In this document: positions 8,680 to 15,996 of the stretch, piece by piece
How positions within the stretch are numbered: position 1 is the stretch's first letter
Layout of the letters: the number at the start of each line of letters is the position of its first letter
Source: JBHHYU01 sp046757725
GTDB taxonomy: Bacteria > Desulfobacterota > Binatia > UBA9968
Reading direction: 5' to 3'
Length of the DNA stretch: 19,793 nt
NCBI GenBank assembly: GCA_046757725.1
Contig: JBHHYU010000060.1
Coordinates: 1-19,793, forward strand
Notes under the pieces: generated by a model
What the model was told of the DNA's origin: nothing
Seen by the model: the letters and a program-made list of their open reading frames with translations, nothing else
Database searches by the model: none
Position numbers and translations under genes: made by a program

Positions 8680-8745
8680 GCAAAGTAGGCGCATAAGCAG
8701 CGTCTCCGTTCAAAGGCAAAGTATTTCATTTCTCTTTGATAGAAC

Positions 8746-8750
8746 GGAGG
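8746..8750 (+). promoter_or_regulatory. Ribosome binding site of the thiolase-like gene
   Basis: GGAGG lies 7 nt before TTG 8758, which favours a TTG start. The competing in-frame ATG at 8794 has only AGGA about 8 nt upstream. Confidence 0.55.
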
Positions 8751-8757
8751 TGGTGCG

Positions 8758-9987
8758 TTGTCTGTCGTGGAAAGTTCTGATAGGAACCAGTGCATGGGCC
8801 TCAAAGGAAAAGCGGCTATTGTTGGATGTGGAGAGACACCGGTCGATCGACAGGGGAGAAAACCGGGTGAGCCACGCAAATCAACCGCCGAGTATCTTGC
8901 TTGGGCGGCCCGTCTTGCTCTCGAAGACGCGGGTCTCACAAAAAAAGATTTCGATGGGCAAGGTCTGGCCGCTATCTACACAACCAATCACTCCCAACCG
9001 TTTTGGCCGGAGGAAGTAGCCAGTATTTTAGGCATCACTCCCGGTATTCTCCTAGCGGGCGGCAACGGCGGATCAAGCTCCGTTTCCTTGTTAGGACAGG
9101 CCGCTGCCATCATAAACTCGGGCCTTGTGGATCTCGTTCTGTGCGTGGCTGCGGCGGCTCCCTTCAGCGAACCTGCCCGCTCAAGGGCGGAACCTGTGGA
9201 TACCCGTGATTTCGAGATGCCGTTCGGCGTCATGGGGCCAAATTGCAAGATTTCCCTCATCATGAGCCGCTACATGTACGAGTCCGGGATGACGATAGAT
9301 CACTTCGGTAAGATCGCTGTCACCGCACGCTACCACGCGACACTCAACCCCAACGCCTACCTAAAAAAGTCGCTAACGCTCGAAGAATATAAAAATGCGC
9401 GCCTTATCTCAGATCCGATTCGCCTGTACGATTGCGTCTTGCCGGCGAACGGTGGCAAAGCCTACATCATCGCCTCGCCGCAACGCGCGAAGACGTTACC
9501 CTGGCCGCCTGTCTATTTGCTCGGATGGGGTGAATGTCATAACTCGAGCACAGGTCCTCGATCCCACGCAAATCCACTCGTCACCGGCATCCGCGAGTCC
9601 GGCAGGGCCGCCTTTGAGATGAGCGATCTTTCTCACAAGGATATCGATTTCCTCGGCCTCTACGACGATTATGTCCCTATCATCATGCTCCAGATTGAAG
9701 ATCTTGGTTTTTGCGGCAAAAACGACCGAGAATTTTTCGAACGGGCGGACTTTACTTTTAAAGGCAACCTTCCCATCCAGACCGGAGGCGGCATGATTAA
9801 TTGTGGCCAGCCCTCCACCACCGGTGGCATGCTTCATGTCATCGAAGCGGTACGCCAGCTAAGAGGCGAAGGCGGTGCGCGGCAGGTGGCTGATGCGAAG
9901 GTCGGGCTCGTGACCGGCCTAGGGGCGGTGAATTATGGGAAAAACTTTGGCTGCACCGCCGCCGCTATTCTTGGAAAAGAAGTTTGA
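8758..9987 (+). CDS. Thiolase-fold protein (SCP-x/lipid-transfer type), degenerate active site
   Basis: A 409-residue protein of the thiolase superfamily, in the branch that works with a DUF35 OB-fold partner. LKGKAAIVGCGET at residues 15-27 and GGMLHVIEAVRQLRGEGGARQV-like text near 356-377 (for example EAVRQLRGEGGARQV) are typical. The usual nucleophilic cysteine is absent: the corresponding loop reads GGNGGSSSV (101-109). The usual GHP motif reads CGQP, with Gln351 in place of His. Classical thiolysis is therefore doubtful unless other residues serve. The start is TTG 8758 with a good ribosome site; ATG 8794 would give MGLKGKAAIVG, which matches family N-termini, so either is possible. Its stop is one base from the next start, so it is clearly coupled to the DUF35 gene. 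BbsAB of anaerobic toluene degradation is one characterised pair of this type. Confidence 0.82.
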   Translation: MSVVESSDRNQCMGLKGKAAIVGCGETPVDRQGRKPGEPRKSTAEYLAWAARLALEDAGLTKKDFDGQGLAAIYTTNHSQPFWPEEVASILGITPGILLAGGNGGSSSVSLLGQAAAIINSGLVDLVLCVAAAAPFSEPARSRAEPVDTRDFEMPFGVMGPNCKISLIMSRYMYESGMTIDHFGKIAVTARYHATLNPNAYLKKSLTLEEYKNARLISDPIRLYDCVLPANGGKAYIIASPQRAKTLPWPPVYLLGWGECHNSSTGPRSHANPLVTGIRESGRAAFEMSDLSHKDIDFLGLYDDYVPIIMLQIEDLGFCGKNDREFFERADFTFKGNLPIQTGGGMINCGQPSTTGGMLHVIEAVRQLRGEGGARQVADAKVGLVTGLGAVNYGKNFGCTAAAILGKEV

Positions 9988-9988
9988 A

Positions 9989-10420
9989 ATGGCAGAACCA
10001 GCAGAAGCAATAAAAAAACCTTTGCCAGAGATCACGCCCATTACCCGACCCTTCTGGAAGGCCGCAGCGAAGGGGACGCTGGTAGTGCAGCGCTGCAAAG
10101 ACTGTGGGTCGTGGGTTTGGTGTCCCCGTCCTGCCTGCGTTGAGTGCGGCAGCGACAACGTCGAATGGCTACCGGTGAGTGGCCGTGGCACGGTCTTTGC
10201 CTTCACCGTAATCCGCGAAGCGGTCGGTCGCGCTCTCAGGGGATTCACCAAGGACATCCCCTACGTCACGGCCTGGATCGATCTTGAAGAAGGCCCCAGG
10301 CTTTGCAGTAACATCGTTGGTTGCCCGATGGAAAAAGTCGAAATCGGTATGTCTGTTGAAGTCGTCTTCGAAGAGGCCGGCCTCGGCCTATTCCTGCCGA
10401 AGTTCAAACCTCGCTTATAG
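9989..10420 (+). CDS. DUF35-type Zn-ribbon/OB-fold protein, thiolase partner
   Basis: A 143-residue protein with a rubredoxin-like zinc ribbon followed by an OB-fold domain. The metal ligands are Cys36-x2-Cys39 and Cys50-x2-Cys53 (QRCKDCG and PACVECG). The OB-fold begins around LPVSGRGTVFAFTVI (61-75) and continues to the C-terminus. Proteins of this type form complexes with thiolase-fold partners and may bind CoA or stabilise the active site. ATG 9989 comes one base after the upstream stop; a longer frame beginning at 9935 would overlap the thiolase gene and lacks family similarity. The tight coupling makes the partnership with the preceding gene very likely. Confidence 0.88.
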   Translation: MAEPAEAIKKPLPEITPITRPFWKAAAKGTLVVQRCKDCGSWVWCPRPACVECGSDNVEWLPVSGRGTVFAFTVIREAVGRALRGFTKDIPYVTAWIDLEEGPRLCSNIVGCPMEKVEIGMSVEVVFEEAGLGLFLPKFKPRL

Positions 10421-10453
10421 CCCATTCCGCTCAGCACGCCTAATCTTATCCTT

Positions 10454-11719
10454 ATGCGTCCACGCTTCTTCTACGGCTCCGTGATCCTCACGCTCTGTTT
10501 CGTCAACCTGCTTATCGTGCGCGGGACCGCGGCTTCTTTCAGCGTCTTCTACGTGGCGCTTCTGGAAGAATACGGGTGGTCCCACGGAAGCGGCGCAAGC
10601 ATTGCCTCGGTCAGTTTCCTTGTGTACGCTCTCGCTTCGCCGGTGATCGGCCTTACTTTTGACCGGCTTGGGCCTCGGCTTCTTATACCGTTCGCCGGAC
10701 TACTGATGGGAACCGGTCTGTTTCTCGCCAGTCGTAGTAACGCATTGTGGGAACTGTATCTCTCTTACGGGGTCGTAACCGCACTAGGCCAAGCCGGATT
10801 AGGATTTGTGAGCCATAATGCCCTTATCTCTCACTGGTTTGTCCGCCGCCGGGCAACTGCTATTGGTATTGCCACAATGGGACAAGGGGTGGGAGCGATC
10901 CTTCTCGTCCCACTAACTCAAGCTTTGATATCGCGTATGGGCTGGCGCCCGGCCTTTATGATTCTCGCAACCCTGTTGTTCGTCACCGTTGTCCCTGCCA
11001 ATGCGCTTTTTCAGCGTGGCAGGCCGGAAGAGCTGGGCCAACTTCCGGATGGCCGCATGGTACCGAATACCAATGCCAAGAGATCCCGTAGAAGCGTTAT
11101 TCCAAAGACTCACGAGTGGACACTGCGGTCGGCCATTACCTCTATCCCTTTTTGGACCATTGCTGTCGGCCAGTTCGGTCTTGGGATCGGTCTCTTTATG
11201 GTATTCACTCACATGGTCGCTCATTTGGTTAGTCTCGGTTATGATAAACTGTTGGCTGCCTTTGTCTTTGGGGTCATGGGATTGACAAGGACCGGTGGTT
11301 CGGCCCTGTGGGGTTATATCTCGGACCACATCGGACGAGACAAGGCTTTTGGGATCTCTACGGTGATCATTTGGATCGGGCTTGCCGGGCTCATTGGACT
11401 TCGGACGGGATCTCCCATGTGGCTTGTGTATATGGTTGCGATTATCTATGGCATCGGCCACAGTGCCGGAAACCCAACTTACGGGGCTCTGATCGGCGAC
11501 GTTTTTAGCGGAGCCAAGGTGGGAACGATCTTCGGAACCCTCGAGATCAGCTTCGGGTCGGGAAGTGCCTTAGGAGCCTGGCTTGGGGGTTACCTTTTTG
11601 ACCTTACTGGATCCTACAGGTTGGCATTTTCTATTTGCTTCCTCACTTTTGCTATTGCCTACCTTGCTGTAGATTCCTGTCAGGCATGGCGTTTCCGCCA
11701 GTCAGCCGGAACGGGTTGA
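10454..11719 (+). CDS. MFS transporter, monocarboxylate/oxalate-formate type
   Basis: A 421-residue, probably 12-helix inner-membrane transporter. The first helix is preceded by MRPRFFYG and followed by a loop (ALLEEYGWSHGSGASIASVS) typical of the monocarboxylate/oxalate:formate branch. Motif-A-like turns are visible as GLTFDRLGPR (between helices 2 and 3) and GYISDHIGRD (between helices 8 and 9). ATG 10454 follows the DUF35 gene by 33 nt without a clear ribosome site. Its position in the hyuAB run suggests uptake of the organic acid or related substrate the locus processes. Substrate specificity cannot be read from sequence. Confidence 0.88.
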   Translation: MRPRFFYGSVILTLCFVNLLIVRGTAASFSVFYVALLEEYGWSHGSGASIASVSFLVYALASPVIGLTFDRLGPRLLIPFAGLLMGTGLFLASRSNALWELYLSYGVVTALGQAGLGFVSHNALISHWFVRRRATAIGIATMGQGVGAILLVPLTQALISRMGWRPAFMILATLLFVTVVPANALFQRGRPEELGQLPDGRMVPNTNAKRSRRSVIPKTHEWTLRSAITSIPFWTIAVGQFGLGIGLFMVFTHMVAHLVSLGYDKLLAAFVFGVMGLTRTGGSALWGYISDHIGRDKAFGISTVIIWIGLAGLIGLRTGSPMWLVYMVAIIYGIGHSAGNPTYGALIGDVFSGAKVGTIFGTLEISFGSGSALGAWLGGYLFDLTGSYRLAFSICFLTFAIAYLAVDSCQAWRFRQSAGTG

Positions 11720-11759
11720 CAGAGTTCTTTTCATGAATTAGCTTGCCGCTTTTACTTTT

Positions 11760-13007
11760 ATGACAGAACCGGAATTTATACCGCTAACAGGTTACTTTTC
11801 TTCTCTTCGCTATCGAAATTTTCGTTTCTTCTGGATCGCACGACTGATATCCCATCTGGGAACTTCGATTCAGAACATCGCCATGGCCTGGACCCTCTAC
11901 GAACTCACCGGGTCGGCTTTCCAGTTGGGGTTGAACGGTCTTTTCCGAGCCGTGCCAACGATCCTGTTTGGACTTCTGGCCGGTACGATCGCTGACCGTT
12001 TTGAACGGCGGCGTATGGTTCTCATTGCAGATTCCATACTCTTTTTTATGCCGCTGATGCTGGGCATCATGGCGCAGTTAGAGAGACTGGAGGCGTGGCA
12101 CATTTACATGGTCACCTTTCTAAGTGCAATCGTGGATACCGTCGGGGCACCGGCGCGCCAAGCCCTGTACCCGAATCTGGTACCCGTGCTACTTTTACCG
12201 AATGCAATTGCCCTCAACTCGGTACTGCGACGAGTGAGTGTCCTCGTGGGCCCTGCCCTTGCGGGAATCCTAATCACACTAACAGGAATCCCAGGAGCTT
12301 TTTACGCCAATAGTTTGAGTTACCTAGCGGCTGTAATGGCGGTCTTTATGATGAGGAACGTCCTTTCCAAGGGAGGCGTGGCAGGAAAGAGATTGTTCCA
12401 AAGTCTCATGGACGGCTTACGCTATATTCGATCCGAGCCGGTTCTCTTGAGCGCTGTTTTTCTGGAGGCCTTTATCTCTTTTTTTGGCATTAACCAGGTC
12501 TTCCTCACAATATTTGCCAAAGACATTTTCGATGTTGGGCCTAGCGGACTCGGCCTCATGTTTTCCGTTCGGGGCGCCGGAGGAGTTATTGGCTCGATGT
12601 GGATCATAGTTCTGAGTCAAATCCGCCATCAAGGAAGGGTTATGCTCATCTCTTCCGTAGTTTTTGCGCTCTCTCTTATCGGCTTTGGATTGTCCAGTTT
12701 CTTTCCGGCTGCACTTTTCTTTCTGTTCCTTTTGGCCTTGGCAGATACGATCTCCGGAATCTCCCGCCAAATCCTCCTCCAGACCAAGACTCAGGACCGA
12801 CTGCGGGGAAGGGCCAATAGCGTCTTCCAGGTGACTGGCCGAGGCCTTACGCCATTGGGACACACCCAGGCAGGGATCTTGATTCCTCTCATGACTGCGA
12901 GTGGCGCCGTTCTCATGGGAGCACTAGCCATTTTCACTGCCGCCTTAGGTATCAACGCTATCTTCCCACAACTCAGGCGATTTGTTTTGAAAGCACCGAA
13001 AACCTGA
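11760..13007 (+). CDS. MFS transporter, EntS/MFS_3-like
   Basis: A 415-residue transporter of a different MFS branch from its neighbour, resembling EntS-like exporters. The N-terminal FSSLRYRNFRFFWIARLIS and the loop GTIADRFERRRMVL (about 75-90) are typical of that branch, as is the RANSVFQVTGRG segment around 350-361. Twelve membrane helices are expected. It starts 40 nt after the previous transporter gene. Exporters of this kind move siderophores or small toxic molecules, so it may expel a product or inhibitor, in contrast to the presumed importer upstream; this is inference. Confidence 0.85.
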   Translation: MTEPEFIPLTGYFSSLRYRNFRFFWIARLISHLGTSIQNIAMAWTLYELTGSAFQLGLNGLFRAVPTILFGLLAGTIADRFERRRMVLIADSILFFMPLMLGIMAQLERLEAWHIYMVTFLSAIVDTVGAPARQALYPNLVPVLLLPNAIALNSVLRRVSVLVGPALAGILITLTGIPGAFYANSLSYLAAVMAVFMMRNVLSKGGVAGKRLFQSLMDGLRYIRSEPVLLSAVFLEAFISFFGINQVFLTIFAKDIFDVGPSGLGLMFSVRGAGGVIGSMWIIVLSQIRHQGRVMLISSVVFALSLIGFGLSSFFPAALFFLFLLALADTISGISRQILLQTKTQDRLRGRANSVFQVTGRGLTPLGHTQAGILIPLMTASGAVLMGALAIFTAALGINAIFPQLRRFVLKAPKT

Positions 13008-13023
13008 GGCTCTGATTTTCAAT

Positions 13024-13075
13024 CTAAAACCATCTGTCCATCTGCAAAGCTTGCTTTCAATGGTTTAGCCTTTTA
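13024..13075 (+). terminator. Possible terminator after the transporter genes
   Basis: CTAAAACCAT at 13024-13033 pairs with ATGGTTTAG at 13060-13068 with one bulged base, and an inner GCAA/TTGC pairing can extend it. A T-rich stretch (CCTTTTATTGTT) follows. The stem is AT-rich and the loop large, so it is a weak terminator at best. If real, it separates the sirtuin gene from the run upstream. Confidence 0.35.
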
Positions 13076-13096
13076 TTGTTCAGAAAGGAGATTACC

Positions 13097-13852
13097 ATGA
13101 CGGCGATAGCCGAATTTGTCGCAGAAATCCGAAAGGTTAACGAGATAGTCTTTTTTACCGGTGCAGGGATCAGTACGGAATCCGGCGTGCCTGATTTCAG
13201 AAGCCCAGGCGGGATTTGGACTAAATATACACCGGTCTATTTTTCGGATTTTGTGAACAGTGAAGCTGCCCGGGTACGTTACTGGAGAATGAAGAAAGAG
13301 AGCTATGAACTCTATAAAAATGTACAACCCAACATAGCGCATTATTCCATTCGAAGGTTTGAAGATAAGGGACGCCTGTGGGGTTTGATCACTCAAAACG
13401 TTGACGGCCTGCACGGCTTGGCAGGCGTCCCTCAGGAGAAAATTGTAGAGCTTCACGGAACCGATCGAAAGGTTTGCTGTCTCAGCTGTGGAGAGTGTCT
13501 CGATGCAAGTGACGTTTATGAACTCATTGTCGGGGACTTCAAACCCCCTGCCTGTGCTCAATGCGGAGGTCTTCTCAAATCCGCGACCATCTCCTTTGGC
13601 CAAGCAATGCCTGTAGAAGCCATGCAACGTGCTCGAACGTTGAGTAGAACTTCAAAAATTTTTATCGTCATAGGCTCCTCTCTCCAGGTTCAGCCAGCCG
13701 CAAGTTTCCCTGTACTCGCCAAACAAAATGGTGCCCTGTTGGCTATTGTCAACCGGGAGGTTACACCCCAAGATACACTGGCGGATTTTCGTTTCACAGG
13801 CGCGATCGGAGATTTTTTCAGAGAGCTAAACCCGTTATTGGCCGATGATTGA
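13097..13852 (+). CDS. Sir2-family NAD-dependent protein deacylase
   Basis: A 251-residue bacterial sirtuin that removes acyl groups from lysines using NAD+. Family motifs occur in order: TGAGISTESGVPDFR (21-35), TQNVDGLH (99-106), catalytic His120 in ELHGT, zinc cysteines Cys128-x2-Cys131 and Cys153-x2-Cys156, GSSL (173-176) and IVNRE near 217-221. I set the start at ATG 13097 because AAAGGAG lies 6 nt upstream; an in-frame TTG at 13076 precedes that site. It is 89 nt after the second transporter and converges with the alcohol dehydrogenase gene. Sirtuins commonly reactivate acyl-CoA synthetases and related enzymes, so a role in controlling the acyl-CoA chemistry of this locus is plausible but unproven. 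Confidence 0.92.
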   Translation: MTAIAEFVAEIRKVNEIVFFTGAGISTESGVPDFRSPGGIWTKYTPVYFSDFVNSEAARVRYWRMKKESYELYKNVQPNIAHYSIRRFEDKGRLWGLITQNVDGLHGLAGVPQEKIVELHGTDRKVCCLSCGECLDASDVYELIVGDFKPPACAQCGGLLKSATISFGQAMPVEAMQRARTLSRTSKIFIVIGSSLQVQPAASFPVLAKQNGALLAIVNREVTPQDTLADFRFTGAIGDFFRELNPLLADD

Positions 13853-13866
13853 AGCGCCAAAATCCA

Positions 13867-14817
13867 TTAGCTGCGGAGAATGACCTTCCGGGTTGCCCGG
13901 CGGGAGGCAAGGGCCACTGCCTGTGCACCTTCAGCCAGTGGATAAATTTTGTCAATGAGGGGTGCAACAGTAACGCTTTTGCTTGTGAGAGCTTCAAGTG
14001 CAGGTGCGAAGGGACCGCAGCGGGAGCCGATCACAGCAATCTCGTTGATCACCACGTTGGCGAGGTTCAGCACGTGTTCTTCAGCCAAGGTGCTCTTCAG
14101 GACCAGAATCCCACGTGGTCGTACCGCACCGGTCGCCATGTTGAGGCCGGAAGTTGAGCCGGTGGCGTCGATAACCACATCGGCCGGGTGAGGACGCCAG
14201 TCAGAGAGCATGACGGTGCTGATCCCAAGCTTTTTGAGCGAACTTAGCTTTTTTGGGTGCTTTCCCACCACACTCACGCGTGCACCTGTCAGCCGCAGAA
14301 CCTGAGCACACAGGAACCCAAGGTTGCCGTCACCTAACACGAGGACTTCATCAGTGGTCTCAAGCTGAACCTGCTCCAGAATTTCAAACGTCGCCGCCAG
14401 AGGCTCAGTAAACACAGCTTCTTCGTCGGCCACGTTGTCGGGGACCACATGGAGGTTGGCCACCGGCACAGCCACATACTCAGCAAAGCAGCCGTCAGCG
14501 CCAAGAATACCCATCACCCGGCGTTCCGGACAATGGCGCCCAAGACCTTCCGAACAGGATTTGCAATGACCACAGGCAAAGTTGATCTCACCTACAACCC
14601 GCTTGCCGACAAGCTTCGTCGGACCCTCTTTGACCTGCCCTACAAATTCATGCCCCGGAACACCACGAAAACCCATATAGCCTTTAAAGATCTGGAGGTC
14701 CGTGGAGCAGATTCCCGCTAGAGTGACACGCACCAAGGCAGTTTTATCATCCGCCTTAGGCATAGCATAGGATAAATCCAGCTTTAATCTCTGACCATTC
14801 CAATGGAGGGCCTGCAT
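13867..14817 (-). CDS. Zinc-dependent MDR alcohol dehydrogenase
   Basis: A 316-residue medium-chain dehydrogenase, slightly short for the family but complete at both ends. Catalytic zinc ligands are Cys37 (GICSTD) and His56-Glu57 (GVPGHEF). The structural zinc lobe is Cys82, Cys85, Cys88 and Cys96. The nucleotide-binding glycines are in LGDGNLG (161-167), and the chain ends normally (RKVILRS). It oxidises an alcohol or polyol with NAD(P)+, cytoplasmically; the substrate is unknown. It is the last gene of the minus-strand unit, 63 nt after the selenocysteine peroxiredoxin-like gene, and the ribosome site before ATG 14817 is weak. Confidence 0.9.
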   Translation of the reverse strand: MQALHWNGQRLKLDLSYAMPKADDKTALVRVTLAGICSTDLQIFKGYMGFRGVPGHEFVGQVKEGPTKLVGKRVVGEINFACGHCKSCSEGLGRHCPERRVMGILGADGCFAEYVAVPVANLHVVPDNVADEEAVFTEPLAATFEILEQVQLETTDEVLVLGDGNLGFLCAQVLRLTGARVSVVGKHPKKLSSLKKLGISTVMLSDWRPHPADVVIDATGSTSGLNMATGAVRPRGILVLKSTLAEEHVLNLANVVINEIAVIGSRCGPFAPALEALTSKSVTVAPLIDKIYPLAEGAQAVALASRRATRKVILRS

Positions 14818-14880
14818 GAGCTTATCTAAAGAGAAAAACTCCCCAGGCTGAAACTAAGAAAGGAGCTGGTGTTTTCACGC

Positions 14881-15420
14881 TTAATCACGGGGGAGTTTTC
14901 TACCCTGGGCAACAGTTACGGAAGTCTTGGCTAGGGCTACAGGGCTGGGCCGGTCAGAGGCACTGCTGCTCACGTAAAACCATTTTACCTTGCCCGTCTG
15001 ATCAATAACAAAGGTTACGGGTGATGCGATGAGCCCGGCCCGGTGACCTTCGTTCTCAGCCCCAACGGCACGAATCAACTCCGCCTGGGGATCAGTAAGA
15101 AAACGTAAAGGATACGGTTCAAGCGGAATGTGGGGACGGTCCTCTTGGCAGTCGCGTGTCACTCGCTCTCTGAGTATTCTTCCTTCTTCCGGAGGCTCTA
15201 CACTCACACCAAAGATCTGGATCTTCTCGGGTAGGTATCTCTCCGCTTCGTAAACAAAGGCCGTCACCTGGGCCCGACACCAGGGTCACCACCGGCCACG
15301 GTAAAAGAAGACAACGGTTGCAAGTGCCTGTGCGAAAGCCGCGGGGAATTCCACGGTCTCACCGTCAATGTCTTGAAGGCGGGCCTTCGGGAATGGTTCA
15401 CCGACAGCCAATCTGGGCAT
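14881..15420 (-). CDS. Selenocysteine-containing peroxiredoxin-like protein (UxxC)
   Basis: Read through one in-frame TGA at 15288-15286, this is a 179-residue AhpC/TSA-redoxin family protein. The N-terminal part (MPRLAVGEPFPKARLQDIDG) and VVFFYRGRW lead directly into the TGA, followed by PWCRAQ. In cysteine homologues the motif is typically YRGxWCPYC, so TGA sits at the first cysteine and gives U45-P-W-C48. The same frame continues intact (FVIDQTGKVKW) to TAA at 14881. ATG 15420 is the only start in frame after an upstream TAG; GGAGG lies 12 nt before it, rather far. The expected role is thiol-dependent peroxide or disulfide reduction in the cytoplasm. It lies 27 nt after the OsmC-like selenoprotein gene. 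The alternative is a nonsense mutation or sequencing error, unlikely given the exact motif position. Confidence 0.87.
15258..15285 (-). promoter_or_regulatory. Candidate bacterial SECIS element of the peroxiredoxin-like gene
   Basis: Immediately 3' of the UGA a GGCC/GGCC stem (15271-15274 with 15259-15262) closes an 8-nt loop containing AGGU, with the loop starting about 16 nt after the UGA. A second fold pairs GUC with GAC plus flanking G-C pairs and leaves a 10-nt loop beginning GGG. The position of AGGU is close to that in the E. coli fdhF element. Several folds compete, so the exact structure is uncertain. Confidence 0.5.
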
Positions 15421-15447
15421 TTCCGCTTTCGTCCTCCTATCCTATTC

Positions 15448-15996
15448 TCAAGGTCTCACCTCAAACTCCTCGTCATTATGGACAACCTTACCTGTTACGG
15501 GCACTGGCGTTCTCATGGTGTTTACGGTATGGCAACCCTTCTCAATCATATCGACCATCCGCCTCACCTTCTCAGAAGGCGCCGGGCTCTTAATATTGAA
15601 AACATAAGTCACCTCCCGGCACGCCGGAGAAATATCCGCTATTTTCAACTTGCCCCGTGTGTCGTAGCTCATGCGAATATCCATCTCCGCATCGTCAATC
15701 TGAAGATCCAGTTCTGACGCGTACCGCGCCAATTGACTGAACATTCAAAATCCCACCGCTGCAACAAAAAACTGAAGCGGAGACGGTCCCTTGCCACCTC
15801 CTTTCCGGGACTTAGCATCATCGCACAGGATGGTATAGTCTCCGACCCTCGCCTCCTTAAGCTGATCCCCAATAAGACGGATAACTGCCCGCTGCCGCAG
15901 GGTATGTCCTTCCGGACCTTCCTTCGCCCGTTCGCGCTGCTCCTTAGTAACTTCCCTAAACTTGGCCAGATCAATTTTACCTTCTGACCGGCTCAC
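15448..15996 (-). CDS. Selenocysteine-containing OsmC-like protein
   Basis: Read through one in-frame TGA at 15747-15745, this is a 182-residue OsmC/Ohr-superfamily protein. The family motif leading to the catalytic cysteine, here GPSPLQFFVAAVGF, ends at the TGA, and MFSQLARYASELDLQ continues the helix without a shift of frame. The peroxidatic residue would therefore be Sec84. The second family cysteine is Cys155 (EKGCHTVNT). The product should reduce organic hydroperoxides through a Sec-Cys pair, in the cytoplasm. The start is GTG 15996, overlapping the upstream stop as GTGA, with AAAGGAG 7 nt before it. The stop is TGA at 15450, backed by an in-frame TAG two codons on. Calling the halves separately would give an inactive N-terminal fragment and a C-terminal fragment beginning at a spurious ATG. 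Confidence 0.9.
15706..15742 (-). promoter_or_regulatory. Strong candidate bacterial SECIS element of the OsmC-like gene
   Basis: Counting the U of the UGA as 1, bases 16-22 pair with 28-34 (U-G, U-A, G-C, G-U, C-G, G-C, C-G) and leave the apical loop GGUAC at 15725-15721. Below a small internal loop, 9-12 pair with 36-39 (CAGU with ACUG), and the stem can extend further through 6-8 with 40-42. A loop opening with GGU about 20 nt after the UGA is the feature recognised by SelB in known bacterial elements. The hairpin lies wholly within the reading frame. Confidence 0.75.

Noticed and set aside
14881..15267. Peroxiredoxin-like fragment as a separate gene starting at GTG 15267
   Set aside because: It would lack the N-terminal strand and the first active-site residue. 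The upstream frame encodes exactly these, joined by one TGA.
15448..15747. OsmC-like halves as two genes or a pseudogene
   Set aside because: The only lesion is a TGA at the catalytic Cys position, followed by a SECIS-like hairpin; the rest of both halves is intact. A second gene in the same unit shows the same pattern.
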